Below, in pieces: positions 1 through 12,711 of a DNA stretch of 64,000 nt; within the stretch, counting starts at the first letter, position 1, and every line of letters starts with the position of its first letter. Origin of the DNA: Caenorhabditis remanei (lineage: Eukaryota > Nematoda > Chromadorea > Rhabditida > Rhabditidae); NCBI RefSeq assembly GCF_010183535.1, contig NC_071332.1, positions 12,214,001 to 12,278,000 on the forward strand. The letters run 5' to 3'. A program made the position numbers and the translations under genes. The notes beneath the pieces are model-generated. The model made no database searches and was not told the DNA's origin. It was given only the letters and a program-made list of their open reading frames with translations.

Positions 1-1150
1 AAGCAAATGACAGCGATTGGGTCGATGAACGGGAATGCAGCCAACGCAATGATGCAGATGTAGTTGTTCCACCTGAAACAGTTCATGAGGCGAATTATTT
101 TTAAGTAATCGGTTATCTTACCATGTTAGATTAATTAGGAAGATGGGAGCATACCAGGCAATTACAGTAGGAAGGAAACTGGCGAAGATTGGAATACACG
201 TCTGGACGACTAGTGCTTTGAAAAGTTGACGATGGAGGAGAAGAGTGGTTTTACTCATTGCACAGTTTTGGCTGATTTTCGTGAGGATCTGGAAATTCTC
301 GAATAACAAACGTTGCAATAATTCGCTGACCTTGTATCCCAAAACAAAATAAATTGTCATACAGTAACTTGAGAAAAGAGTTAAAGAAGATATTCCAATC
401 CAACTTTTCGCAATGACATAGTTACTTGCGTTCTGAAAATTCAAAAATTGATCAGATTGGAAGAAGATGTGTTAGTCTAGTTGTCTTACCATGTACTGTC
501 CTGTTAAACAAGGGATTGTATCAGCATCCACATGATATACTTCTTGAAATGCTGGTCGTATAATATCTCTGATTTCATCATTTGGAGCAAGACAATGCTC
601 ACAAATCCACGTCCAAGAGACACCATGAAATATGAAATACACTAAAATAACAAAGACTCCAAGAGGTTCAAAGAAACGACGGACGTAGTCGGGACTGAAT
701 TTTTGCAGATATGAAGAAACAGGGAAAGGAGAAAGCAACTCACTTGAAGAGCAGCAGGTATCGATAAACAAAGTGAATAATCAGTATAGCATAACTCAAC
801 GAAATGAAGCAACATCGAGAAGCGACACCGTGTTGTCCATCCATGACGTCATCGAAAAATGGACCGTCAGTTATGAAAGTAACAAATCCATACCCTGTGT
901 TTATGACAGCCTGAAATAGGTTTCATCAAACTCATTTTCCAGAAAAAGTGAGACTTACAATCGGTGTCAACAGTTCAGCAACGGAGTAGACAATATCGAA
1001 CACAGCAAAGAAAATCAGTAGATATCGATATTTTCCCATTTGAGTTTTCGATTTTGTCAAGACCAAATAAATAAATATTGGGTTGATCAGGAAACTGAAA
1101 ACACCGAACAACTTGGGAATATGATAGTGGTACCAGTTAACATAAATCAT
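1..1150 (-). CDS. srj/str-type 7TM chemoreceptor, C-terminus cut by window edge
   Basis: Nematode chemosensory GPCR, expected in the ciliary membrane of sensory neurons. Exons read 959-1150, 744-910, 490-694, 331-432, 122-288 and 72 to the edge, with phases that join without a stop. The protein opens with MIYVNWYHYHIPKLFG, followed by FLINPIFIYLVLTKS and GKYRYLL, the TM1-TM2 signature of the Srj/Str superfamily; the end shows ALAAFPFIDP, the conserved TM7 region. ATG at 1150 is preferred over a longer in-frame start because all paralogues here begin M-x-I-x-W. About the last 30 residues lie outside the window. Exon 1 is 192 nt, as in the paralogues starting at 2770 and 32518. Family assignment is from remembered motifs; a str label is the main alternative. 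Confidence 0.85.
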
Positions 1151-1532
1151 TTCTGGGTGACTTGGCTTTTTGAGCACAAAATGAGCAATTCAAGAGCTGA
1201 ACGTCGTTTTATATTTCTGATTTGTCATCTGCATCATGCGAACTCCGCCCATTACCAACGGATTTTTTTGTTATTGAGGAAAAATATATTACTCATTTCC
1301 AGGATGAGTACAATTTTCAAATCGAATATAGTTAAATTTGTAGCTTTTATACCAAAAAATCAAGAATTTCTGAAAACGAGTGTTGGCAAGTCGTTCGTGA
1401 TTGAACACTCTGATCGTGATCAAACACTTAGGACACTCTGTCTAGTAATTTTATGTGTACAGTATATTGACTTGTGTTTCTATTAAATCAGTTTGAATCT
1501 AGAAAAATCTGGCAAAGAAGATGTTTTATATT

Positions 1533-2770
1533 TCAATTGACAGTAGTCGTTCTGTTGAATAAAATATTCACAAAGGGTTTGATTATATGCTTTCTTGTGA
1601 GCCTGTTTCGATAGTTTGGAAGCAGGAAAATGATAGCCAATGGATCCAAAAACGGGAATGCTGAAAATGCAATAACTCCGAAATAGTTATTCCACATGCC
1701 GAGATCCAAATAAAACATTGGTCCATACCAAGCCATCATACACGGAGAAAAGCTGATACATACTGGAATTACAGTCTGGACGGCCAACACAGTGAACAGT
1801 TGTTTGTGCATATTTTGAGTGATTTGGGATAGAGCGTTTTGAGTTCGAAGCTTCCAAACGATCTGAGAATTCAAAATTTATTAAAATATCTGCAAAATTT
1901 ATTCACCTTTCTTCCCAAAATGACATACAACGATACAGCATAAACTGAAATCCCAGAAAGTAATAGAATCCCTGTCCACCCTCGTTTATTGACTTCAGCA
2001 CTCCCATCCTGAAGATCGAATTATTATCAAAACCTTATGAATTTACCTTCAGTTACCATGTACAGAGCTGCCAAAAAAGCAATATCATTTGAATCCACTT
2101 CGTAATCTTTTCTAAAAGTTTCCCGAATATAATCTCTCATTTCATCATCTGCATACAGAAACAGTTCACATATTCCAGCCCAAACAATTCCATGAATTAA
2201 GAAGAAAGTAAATATGCAGAATATTCCAAATGGACGGAACACTTGTTCAACAAATTTTGGGCTGAAAAAAAGTATTTGGAGATGTAAGATGTTGAGCGCA
2301 TGATACAAGAAGAGTGCAATGTATCTATAGATAAAGTGAATGATCAAGATTCCGTAAGAAAGCGAAATGCATCCACATCGGACAGAAATTGCAAACTGAG
2401 CGAGGCGGATTCTCTAAAAAAGAAATATGTTTTCAGTTCTCAGATGTTGTATCATTTCACTTACGTCTTTACCAAAAAACGGACCATGAGCTAGATAAAT
2501 CACAAATGCGGAGCCAGTTCCATGCATACCCTAAACTTTTAAGGAGTCCAATGGAGTAGAGTTTTTAGAAAGACTCACCACGGGAACCAAAAGTTCAACC
2601 GTTGAATATAACATGTCAAAAACAGCAAAGAATAAAATCAAAAACCGATATCGTCCGATTGTCGTTGATTTCTGTTCCGTTAAAATCAGATATGCCAATA
2701 TTGGATTCACGATGAAAGATAAATATCCAGAGACGGCTGGTAGGTAACGATGAGCCCAACGGATGTGCAT
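1533..2770 (-). CDS. srj/str-type 7TM chemoreceptor
   Basis: Complete paralogue of the neighbouring receptor, in the same orientation. It starts MHIRWAHRYLPAVSGYLSF, with the TM1-TM2 block ending at a donor after VELLVPV (exon 1 is 2579-2770). Later exons encode HGTGSAFVIYLAHGPFFG, RCGCISLSYGILIIHFIYRY, a third block with FRPFGIFCIF, and the last exon with SFSPCMMAWYGPM and FSAFPFLDPLAIIFLLPNYR before a basic tail. The stop is TGA at 1533-1535. The GMHGTG and NYFGV motifs are closest to the receptor at 39052-40356, so these two may form a subgroup distinct from the MIYI-W-YHQ receptors. The ligand is unknown, as for most of this family. Confidence 0.85.
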
Positions 2771-3570
2771 ATATCTGAATCACCGTTTGAAAGAAATGAA
2801 CTGAAATTTTGTTTTAAAAAAGTGAATTTATTTGAAAACTTTCTAGTATTTAGATCAATGAAATTATTGAAACGAAGTGGTGGGATACACTTCTCGAGAA
2901 CAGAAAAATAATATTGCTCTAGCTCGTCTTTGAACATTAATTATGAGATTCTACCTCTGTTTCCTGCATAGATTCCTCTTTAGAATAATTGGTTTTTCAT
3001 TGATTTCCGCTTGCTTTCACGAATCAGACTCTACTTTTGAAAAGTTAACTAAAGTATTTGAAACTATGTACTTGTATGTGATTACTGTACTTGAAGTTCA
3101 ATCAGAACTGGAAACGATAAATATTTATTGAAAACTGAAAGATCTGGAAGAATCATAGTCATTAGTGTTGATCCATAATGCTTGTAAACTCATTGAGATA
3201 CCTGAAAACTTTTAAAAATTAATAGTTTGAATTTCAGACCACTTCGGTTTTTTTTTCATTTCTAATCCAAACCAGACTTTGTTCTGAAACTGAAATAATT
3301 TCAAACTTCCAAGTGCAATTATACAATTCTCATATTCGTTTTCTTCCATTTTCGAGAAACTGAAACGAGTGTCTATTTTCATAATCTCTCCCCTTCTCGC
3401 CTCCATTTTTACGTCACTATGTGGTTAGTGTTTCTCATGTTCTGTGCCGATTATTTGCCTCTATCCCTGGCACTCTCCTATCTTTCAACAGTCTCTGTTG
3501 TGCGTTGTTTCTGCTAGACGCGGAATTCAACACATGCAATTTCTATGATCAAAATGTGACTGGAAGAGTA
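2771..3570. other. Intergenic, no gene recognised
   Basis: Divergent promoter space between a minus-strand receptor and the plus-strand GST. AT-rich. The short open frames here have no family motif and no convincing splice context. Confidence 0.6.
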
Positions 3571-3576
3571 TATAAA
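3571..3576 (+). promoter_or_regulatory. TATA box of the GST gene
   Basis: TATAAA sits 60 bp upstream of the GST start codon at 3636, a normal spacing for a core promoter with a short 5' leader. Confidence 0.6.
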
Positions 3577-3635
3577 GAGAATTGAAAATATGAGAAGGCA
3601 TCATAAATTCAACGTTGAATTTTAAGATTTGAATC

Positions 3636-4385
3636 ATGGCCAAGTACCGTCTTCACTATTTCGATGCTCGCGGATATGCCGAGGTTTCCAGAGATGTGAG
3701 TTCTATCTTCCTTTTATTAAAGTTGACAATTGCTCTAATCTTAATATTATTCAGATGTTCCATATGGCTGGTGTTGAATTCGAAGACGTCCGTTACAATC
3801 TAGAGGACTGGATCAAAGAAGGATCAACAACCAAGGAAACCATGCCATTCGGCCAAATGCCAGTTCTGGAAGTCGATGGAGAGATGATTCCACAGTCGTC
3901 AGCCATTGCTCGTTTTGTTGCGAATCAACTCGGATATGCTGGAAAAACTGCAGTTGAGAAGGGATGGGCAGATGCTTATGCTGATCTCTACAAGGATTTT
4001 CTGAATGAAATGAAGCCATGGGCCATGATTGCATTCGGATATCCAGGACAAGCTGGAGATCGTGATGAATTGAAAAAGACTTCATTGGATCCAGCCAGAG
4101 AGAAATATTTCAGACTCTTGACCAAGGGATTGGAAAAGAGCAAATCTGGTAAGCGCTATTGATTATAAGTCTCGTTTTTCATTTTCTAATTTTGCAGGAT
4201 TCCTTCTCGCTAGTGGAATCTCCTATCCGGATCTTATGTTCTTCGAAACCACCACTTCATTGAATGTGCTCGAGCCAGGATTCCTTGGAACAGACTTCCC
4301 AGAAGTGACTGCCTACTTCAAGAGAATCGGAGAACATCCAAAACTCAAGCCATACTTGGAGACAAGACCATTCCAACCAAAATAG
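3636..4385 (+). CDS. Sigma-class glutathione S-transferase (nematode expanded family)
   Basis: Cytosolic enzyme that conjugates glutathione to electrophiles; nematodes carry dozens of sigma-like copies used in detoxification. Three exons, 3636-3695, 3755-4148 and 4198-4385, join in phases 0 and 1 to give 213 residues, close to the usual 206-210. The N-terminal thioredoxin-like domain starts MAKYRLHYFDARGYAE with catalytic Tyr8. The glutathione-binding QMPVLEVDG (residues 54-62, cis-Pro56) and QSSAIARF follow, then an all-helical C-terminal domain with GFLLASGISYPDLMFFE and a PFQPK end. AATAAA lies at 4442-4447. It converges with the nucleoside transporter gene ending at 4491, about 105 bp away. 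The individual orthologue cannot be named from the sequence. Confidence 0.95.
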
Positions 4386-4490
4386 TTCTTTTTATATTTA
4401 ACAAGAGTTATCAAAGTAACGCACTTAAAACATTCTATTATAATAAATACATTTATATACACTTTCCTAAATTATACAGAATTACAACTA

Positions 4491-6583
4491 TTAGGAAGGT
4501 ATTTTGAAACACGTTGAGTTGACACTGGCGCTGCTACAAACCACTGGATTTGATATTAGAATACCTGAAATTCCAAAAAGCGCCGATGTGATTCGAGTTT
4601 TTTCGGCACTCACCTGCAACTGTTGCATTCATAAAGCATGCGATGGCACCTGCACAAAGTGCTCGAAGCATAACTTTGGACGCTGCGGTCTTCTTTCCAG
4701 GTGCCAATCCCCCAATAACTTCCATCTGAATCCCCATCGACCCGAAGTTGGAGAACCCACAGAGGGCATATGTAGCAACAAGAACAGATTTTGGATCCAG
4801 TTTGTTGTCTTTTTGAAGTTGACCCAACTTGTCATACGCCACGAATTCATTGACAGCAGTTTTAGACCCCATTAGCTGAGCTACTCTGGAAAAATTATCG
4901 AATTTTAAACGACCACGTCTATCAATACTCACAGCAGAGTCTGATCCGAGTTGTTAGTAATTCCCATCATATATGCCAACGGGAAGAATGCATAGCCGAA
5001 TAACATTTGGAAACTCCATCCATCATATCCAATGAGATCTCCGATATAGAAAAATACTTCATCCAAAAGAGCCAAAAGTGACATGACTACAACTAGAGTT
5101 GCTCCAATCGCAAAGACAGTTGGAACAAGAGCAACACCAGCAGAACAGAGGGTATCAAAGAATCCTTTGTCATTTTCATGATCAAGTTCGAAATCTTCTT
5201 CCTGGAAAAACATTGTTAACAATACTTGCCTGTGGTTGTGTAAAACTACCTTAATTTTTGTCTCCTCTTCCTCTGGATACATCAACTTTGAGCATGCTAA
5301 GCTCATTGGAGCTGATAGTAAACTGGCAGTCAGTATAGATTCAGGACATGCTCCCAAAGCTACATAGGCAGCGAAAACTGTTCCACCGGTACATGAAAAT
5401 CCACTTGTAAGGACAGCAAATAGTTCAGAATCTGATAAGAACTAATACATCGGAACCGTACTTCGGATTTACCTGTCAGTTTTTCTAAATAAGGTCTGAT
5501 GACCAGTGGCGCTTCAGATTGACCCAAAAAAGTGCACGCCCAAGAGTACACAGACTCAACAGGAGTGGTTCCGATAAGCACTTTCATGAACCATGTACTT
5601 TTTTTCAAAGCAACTTGAATGATTCCAAAGTAGAATAATAATGCAACAACAGCTGAGAAGTAGATCAATGTTTGAAGAGATGTGAATATGAAGACTGGTG
5701 CCAAATCACAAATATTCGGAGGACCAGCAATGAAACCGAAAACGAATTTCGCTCCAACTTGTGCGTATTCCAGAAGACCAACTATTAATTTGGAGAGTTG
5801 CTCGTAGAACCAACGACCGGTAGACCATTGGAGAATGATTATGGCAAGACAATAATGAAATATCAAGGCACTAGTGACTATGTTCCAGTTGATCTGGAAG
5901 CATGAAATGATTTGTGCTTTTACCGATCTTTTCAAGAGATAAGATTGTACCTTTCTTGGTCTATGAGAGAACAAAACCATAAAAACCAAAAAGAACACAT
6001 ATCCTCCGAACCCTGTCAATCTCGTTGGTTGGGATAGGGCTTCAATAACAGTATAGGCAAGAAGGGCACCCGCAAATGCTAGTTTAATAGTGCTGAATCT
6101 CGACTGTCATAAAATTGATAATGATATTTTTTAGACTCACATTGGCACAAACTTTCTCCGTTTTGCAAAATCATCTAGTTTGGTGGCAAGGTTGTCATAA
6201 ATTATCTTAAAATATCTTGTCCCAACTAAAAAATTGATGATGAAACATAACCAGAAGAACAGAGTCACGTAGATTAGTGGAGCTGCTTTTGAGTAATTGT
6301 GGATTCCAGCAGCTACTGAAAAATCTTTTTGTTGGACAAAAAATAATTCTGCAACTGACTTAAATATCCATGATAAATCAGCAAAAATACTAGGATAGCA
6401 GCAGGACCAAAAAATGGAGAACACTTTTGAATCAGTCGTTGGAGTATGTTGGCATTGTTCTCAAACGTTCCTTTCGTGACTGAAATCCATGAATTTTTGA
6501 GGAAATCAAAAGAAAAATATAATTAACTGACCTGTAAAACTTTGCTCCAATATTCCATTCTTTTTTCCATTCTCTTCCTCCAT
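4491..6583 (-). CDS. Concentrative nucleoside transporter, CNT/SLC28 family (downstream copy)
   Basis: Sodium- or proton-coupled uptake of nucleosides across the plasma membrane. Nine exons: 6532-6583, 6360-6479, 6141-6315, 5951-6092, 5473-5893, 5250-5431, 4933-5201, 4614-4885, 4491-4564. All phases agree and give 568 residues, similar to animal CNTs. Family hallmarks are GQSEAPLVIRPY (residues 287-298), TDSELFAVLTSGF, the GAKFVFGFI segment, GSKTAVNEFVAY (460-471) and CGFSNFGSMGI (496-506). The start MEEENGKKNG is the first ATG of exon 1, and its reading frame agrees with the copy upstream. It has an intron after EKLT that the other copy lacks. From memory the C. elegans counterparts are the F27E11.1/F27E11.2 pair, but the one-to-one match is not resolvable here. 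Confidence 0.93.
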
Positions 6584-6945
6584 TCAATTATTAAAACCCC
6601 GAAAACTCACAAGAAAATACAAATTGCAACTAACAAAACTCGAGATATGAATCGATAGCGTCCAACAAATACATTAAAACAGTACAAAGAATTTTCGATG
6701 ATAATACACTGTTTTATGATTTTTTTAAAGGTGTGAAACACGTGTGGGTGGGGGGTGTGAAAGTTGATTAGAGGAGTGAGAAAGTTTATAAGTTTATAGA
6801 GCACTGGGAAATGTTCAAAGGAGGCTGAGAAAAGAAAACTGAGAGGCATAGAAGTATCTCCATTAATTAATTAATTAATTAGGAAAGAACCTAAAATATA
6901 AAGTTTTTATACAGACAAAAAAACAAAAAAGTAATTGAGATCTTC
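6584..6945. repeat. Spacer between tandem transporters with a TTAA microsatellite
   Basis: A 362 bp gap between the stop of the upstream copy and the start of the downstream copy. Positions 6862-6881 are five tandem TTAA units. The spacing is longer than typical operon gaps, so co-transcription is possible but not supported. Confidence 0.5.
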
Positions 6946-9096
6946 TTAGAATCCTGGTATTCTCGTGCAGTTTGTGATTTTTTGGGATGCTGTACAAATG
7001 ATGGGTTCCGAAACGAGGATGCCTTAAAAACAAGTATTCGCTTCAAGACATTGTGATTCATTTACCTGCGACAGTTGCATTCATAAAACAGGCAATTGAC
7101 CCCGCACAAAGTGCTCGGAGCACTAGATTAGAGATAGTAGACCTCTTGCTAGGAGCCATTCCTCCCAAGAATTCAATCGACATTCCCATTGATGAGAAAT
7201 TTGAAAATCCACAGAGGGCATACGTAGCGATGAGAACGGATTTCTTCTGAATAAAACAAGTTGGCTCTTCTTCAAAATAAGACAAATACTTACATGCAAC
7301 TTGTCTTCTTTTTGCAACATTCCCAAATTATTGTAGGCAACAAACTCATTTACGGCAGTTTTGGTACCCATTAGTTGGGCCACTCTGAAATAATTTCCTT
7401 TTAATTAAATACTTCTCAGATATGTATCTTTCATTCAACTTACAATAATGTCTGATTGACATCATCCGTGACTCCCATCATGTAGGCCAATGGGAAAAAT
7501 GCGTACCCGAATAGCATTTGAAATGTCCATCCTTCATATCCGATAAGATCTCCAATATAATTCATGACAGTGTCTAATAATGCCAAAAGTGACATTATGA
7601 CTACTAAAGTTGCTCCAATTGCAAATACAGTAGGAACCATTGAAACTCCAGCAGAACACAGTGTATCGAAAAATCCTTTTTTATAAGAATGATCTAATTT
7701 AAAATCTTCTTCCTGTAAAATATGTGAATAAAAATCAAGCAATTTCATATCATTAACTAGCCTTAATCTTCGTTTCTTCTGTTTCCGGAAACATGATTTT
7801 TGAGCATGCCAAACTCATTGGAGCTGACAATAAACTAGCAGTCAGGAGATATATTGGACATGCTCCAAGAGCAACATACGCAGCAAATACTGTCCCGGCA
7901 ACACATGCAAACCCACTGGTAACAACCGCAAAGATTTCAGAATCCGTACACTTTTCAAAGTATGGAGCAATCATGAGAGGAGCTTCTGTCATTCCAAGGA
8001 AAGTGCATGCCCATGCATTCACAGATTCGACGGGAGTTGTTCCAATGAGAACTTTCATGAACCATGTACTCTTTTTGAGAACTACTTGGATGATTCCAAA
8101 GTAGAACATCAATGCAACAACAGCAGAGAAGTAGATCAGGGTTTGGAGTGATGTGAATATGAAAACTGGTGCCAAGTCACAAATGTTCGGTGGTCCGGCA
8201 ATGAAACCGAAAACGAATTTAGCCCCAACTTGAGCAAATTCAAGGAATCCGACTATAAGTTGAGCAACTTGTTGGAAAAACCATTGACCAGTGGACCACT
8301 TGAGTATGATTAGAGCTACACAGTAATGCATAATGAGGGCACTGGACACCACTGACCAGTTTATCTGAAACAGCTGTTTTTGTTTCAGAATTCAAACTAA
8401 CATCCTGGGAAAAACAGTTCCGCAAAAACGAAAAAATTAACCTTCACCCGATTATTGGAGAACACAAACATGAAGAGAATATAAAAAATGTATGCAAAAA
8501 ATCCAGACAACCTAGACATGTCTTTCAGAGAATCAACGATAGTGAAGGCTAGTAACCCGATAATGAATGCAATTTTCAGCCCTCTGAAAACTATTTTTTG
8601 AATCGAAAACTTTTAAAAAAAGCCTCAAACTCACAAAGGTACAAATCTCTTTTGTTTCGACAACTCATCCAATTTATGTGCCACGTCATCATAAACTGAT
8701 TGGAACTTTTCGGTGGACACAAGGATGTTGAGGAGAAAGCATAGCCATAGGAATAGAGTTATGTATATTAAGGGAGCTGCTTTTTGGTAGTTGTGAATTC
8801 CGGCGGCGACTGAAAAGGCAGTGTTATTTATGGATGTAGAAAACATAACAACTAACTCAAGAATCCATGATACGCCAGTAGAATCACGACAAGAGATCCA
8901 ATTCCACAGTATGGTTTCACTTTTTGCACAAACTTTTCTATTATGTTGAAATTATTTTCCAGACTTTTTGATGTTACTGAAAATCTAATCAGATATTTTC
9001 AGATTCAGTTCCTCATCTAGAAAACTCACACGAATAACTTCTCTGCAAAACACTCTCACCCCCAGCACTGCTATCCTCAATGTCACTAACTTTCAT
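6946..9096 (-). CDS. Concentrative nucleoside transporter, CNT/SLC28 family (upstream copy)
   Basis: Tandem paralogue of the gene ending at 4491, with the same predicted role. Exons: 9030-9096, 8857-8976, 8635-8809, 8442-8583, 7762-8364, 7444-7712, 7294-7384, 7066-7246, 6946-7022, giving 574 residues. Exons 2-4 have exactly the same lengths as in the other copy (120, 175, 142 nt), and the 603 nt exon equals the other copy's 421+182. Hallmarks are GMTEAPLMIAPY, TDSEIFAVVTSGF, GTKTAVNEFVAY and CGFSNFSSMGM. The start MKVSDIEDSSAGG follows a TTTTCAG acceptor at about 9106, possibly a leader site. Odd points: one donor at 7761/7760 reads GC rather than GT, and an extra intron follows KEDKLH that the other copy lacks. 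Confidence 0.92.
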
Positions 9097-9106
9097 GACT
9101 TGCACC

Positions 9107-10480
9107 TGAAAATAAAAAAGTGAAAAGCAATAACTTTTGTAGGGTCTGAAACAGATACACGAGCTGGTTACATGATAAGAACGGTCTCTTTTATATTGGG
9201 TAATTTGATTCGAGTGACCTCGTGAAAGTGAAGAGAAAAAGAGAAATGAGGTTTTGACAGAATGTTGCATATATTATTACACACATTCCATTGAAACATT
9301 TCAAATTTTGAAATTTGTTTAAAAAAATATGATTTGGTTACTGAATCGGTAAGCATCGGTAGAAAGTTTAGATTTTGCTGACATTTGGAAAACGAAAATA
9401 ATAATTAACCATCATTATGGCAAAACTGAAGAGACAGATGAACATAATAATTACAATAAGATCAGAATCTAATTTGTTTCAAACAAATTCATTGATGTTC
9501 AGACAAAACTGTAAAGAGCCAACTAGAATATTTTTCATTTGGACGGATGAAAGGTATCAGAGCTGATTTCAGAGATTCAGAATCAGACAAAAAAAGCATT
9601 GCAGTATTTGTTTAATTTCAATTTCTTCTTGTTATGTTTATCCATTTTCCATTTCCACATCACTTTCAAAACTTCTTTGTTTTTAGAGTTTCCAACCTTT
9701 AGAAAAGTAAAAAAAACTGTTTTTGAAATATTTCAACGTTTTGTTTCTAATCAAACGTCCGGTTCCATAAATGTTTCATACAACTACTTGTAAGTAAATA
9801 CATATTTTGTCATTGAAAGCTGTCAAACAGTATTTAGATCCTAATACCCTTGTGGAATTTCAGAGTTTCAGAAGCTCTAATCAGTTGACAATCGGAAGTA
9901 TGACAAATCAATGTTAATAAGAGAGAGGGTGTGACACGGAAGTGATTAGAAGAAACATAGATAGACAGAGATAGGAAAAGAAAAGAAATAACACTTGATA
10001 TCTGTCTTATCACTGTTTGTTTTTTGGGGAGGAGGATGGATTTGTTTTGTTTTCTTTTTCTTTTTTGGTAGTGACAATTGGATGCTTTTTTTATTTGGAC
10101 AAGAAAAAAGTACATAATGAACCGGAAAGTCATACTGAAAAAGTAACTGAAAAAACGTGTGGGTATTCTCGCTGTCTCCTACTAAACACACTCGATACAA
10201 AACAATTTCCATTTCATTTTCCACAGGTTTATTTGATTCTCTTTGTCACTCTGCGTCTCTTCTTCTTTTGAAGTTCGAATTTGTGAAAACTGTAACAGAT
10301 AGATACAATAGGAACAATTGAATTCCGATTATTTGATACTAGTAGAAGAAGAAAAATACAAAAAAATGCATTCGTTTGATCTTTGTTTTCTATAATTAAA
10401 AATGATTGCAGTACACTCGAAACCATGAGTAAACGTGTTTTAAACTTTATTAGGACTTCAAATATACTTGAAAACATTGC
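9107..10480. other. Intergenic, no gene recognised
   Basis: Separates the upstream transporter from the srw receptor. It holds AT-rich and purine or pyrimidine runs, and only short open frames without family motifs or paired splice sites. The promoter of the transporter gene must lie in its left part. Confidence 0.6.
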
Positions 10481-11853
10481 TCATTTTTCCATCTTCGAAA
10501 CTACTTTTATCACATTGTCACCACCCAAAGCACTTCTAGACGCACTTGATCTCTGAAAAGGGATAACTAGAATCAATTTCAGATAATATTCTCACCATAA
10601 TTGTTGGCTCCTTGACACAACAAAATAGATCTTTGACGGTTCTCCGATATTGGGAAGACACGGCGAAACAAACTAAACAGTGTGACGTAGCATTTATAAT
10701 CATGAAAACTTCAAATATTCTCAAAAGATCAGAGGACATATCTCTGAAATTTTTTTGTAAATAAAAATCACAAAAGTATATTCAAACTCACACTAAACCC
10801 CGTGGCTCTGTCACAACACCTTGAAAAAAGTACACAACGCCGTAGGGTCCCTCTGCAGCAATAAATGTGATTGACATCATTATAACTAGCTTTGTCGTGT
10901 GATCAGATTTCGATTCTTCTTTTTTTGAAACTGAATTTTTACGGAGGGAATCATCAGCTCGTCGCAATTCTCTTATCAGAAGAACAGTTAGAATAGGGAA
11001 CATTATCGAAGGGATGAGCTGAAAAAGTATAATCAATCTAGATTTTGAGCAACATAAGAACTGATCGAACCTTCAATAATCCATCAGCCAGATTAAAAAT
11101 TCGAACAATAGGACCCTGACGGTTCAAATACTCACTTCTAAGTATTGATTTATATCCTTGGATACTGAAATTTGATGCGAACCCTTCACAGCTGGAATTT
11201 TTCAAATGGTTTTCCTGATTCATTAGTCTACACTTACTCGATGGGAGGAATCCATATTTTATCTTCCACAATTTCGAACCTTCCCCAATAGAAAAGAGAC
11301 ATCAGACTACTAATAACAAATGCGAGAAACATCATTTTTAATGAGTATTTAGGTTTTGAGACCTTATTAAACCTCGGGTTCAAAGAGCTTCTCAAAATGA
11401 AAAATCGCAATACAGCCATGAGAAAAGTGAGCCAAGTTCCTAAGCGACGCGCGACATCAGCAACTGCAGGTGACCAGAAATCCATAAGTTTGAATGGATA
11501 ACTCAACGGAGGAGTACTGAAAAACATGATTTTATCATGAATTAATGATTCTGAACTGACCATTTGGTTGCTGTTAAAATAGAGAAAACTGCATAAGTAT
11601 CATAGGATAATTTGGCGAAATCACAGATACTGATTCCCAACATGATGAGATTAACCGAATGAATTCTCATTGATTTTCTACAGAGAATAACCAGATGGAA
11701 TAGAATAACAACATAACTGATACATGCCAGTGCTGGACATATTTGAAAACAAACCATCCATGCACTGCCAATGATTTCAGTCAGACTGATGAGAGTATCT
11801 TTCGTTGAATTACTGAATCCTTCGAAATCCGAATACGTATAAACCTTGGACAT
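10481..11853 (-). CDS. srw-type 7TM chemoreceptor
   Basis: Nematode chemosensory GPCR of the srw class, which resembles FMRFamide/peptide receptors. The first exon starts MSKVYTYSDFEGFSNST with a glycosylation site, and carries TM1 plus NLIMLGISICDFAKL in TM2, typical of srw. The second exon carries ADVARRLGTWLTFLMAVLR (TM3) and NPRFNKVSKPKYS. Later exons give an extracellular loop with SCEGF, a TM5-TM6 block with a basic third loop, TKLVIMMSITFIAAEGPYG, then LLRIFEVF and NATSHCLVCFAVSSQYR, the srw TM7 end. The last exon adds a short tail ending KVVSKMEK, with the stop at 10481-10483. Introns join in frame throughout. It stands apart from the srj/str-type receptors in the window. Confidence 0.85.
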
Positions 11854-12711
11854 TTCAAAATCAGGATTTAAGAAGAGGGGCCGATATTGAAAAATTCGGT
11901 TACAAATGAAAGTAGTCTGATATATTTTTCATCACAAGCTACTAGACAAAAACAGAAAATGAATGGTTATTAGGGTTGGAATTCAGTGGAAAAATTCAAC
12001 GGAAAGCCTATAATTTGGTGACAACAGAGAGCTGCGCACTCAGTGCATAATGATTTTCAGTCTCAAACACGTGGACGTTTCTCAATATTTGATTGTGTTA
12101 GTCGGAGACATGAATTTGATTTATCAAGTTTCAGATTATAGAGCACAAAATGTTTCCCGCTTCCGAAATTATTCTTTCTAATGCTGTTATATTTTGCAAC
12201 TTGACACACTGTAATTTTCAACGAAGGAAGCATATCCGGGTCCACTTTTCCGCGTGTTGTTTATGTTTTTGAACATTAACTTTCCCAGACTTTTTAGTCG
12301 TTTTGTTCCACTCTGTTAACTTTTTTCATTTGGAAACACCTGCTCAAAGTAAGTGTTTTCGACTTGCTGAACGATTAATTGCTTTATTCTGACTAACTTT
12401 GTCTCGTTATTCGTCAGCGCTTTTTTAATGTTCAAATGGTTCCAATTTTGACTCTACGGTGGAGTTTTTTACCCTGCGTTTTTTTAACTTGGGTGGGTAA
12501 GTATTCGAAAAGAAGTTACATAAATAAATCTAGAACGGATTACTAGAAAACTTCTAAATGTTCTTTTTTTGGGATCAGCTCCTAAACCTTTTACTTGGTT
12601 GGAGGATTAAAGAGAACAATGCCTCACAGAATCATTTTACTTTATTTTTGAAGCCGACTCTCTGTATTTTTAAAGTAGCTTTGAGTTTCAACCCACTTCT
12701 TCTATAAGAAA
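11854..12711. other. Intergenic, no gene recognised
   Basis: Divergent promoter region between the srw receptor and a small plus-strand gene. Poly-T tracts and AT-rich sequence only. No RNA gene or repeat was recognised. Confidence 0.5.

Noticed and set aside
2943..3131. 62-codon frame with a hydrophobic N-terminus
   Set aside because: Short, no cleavage-site logic beyond hydrophobicity, and no splice or promoter support.
4504..4875. 123-codon plus-strand frame
   Set aside because: Antisense shadow of the last exons of the nucleoside transporter.
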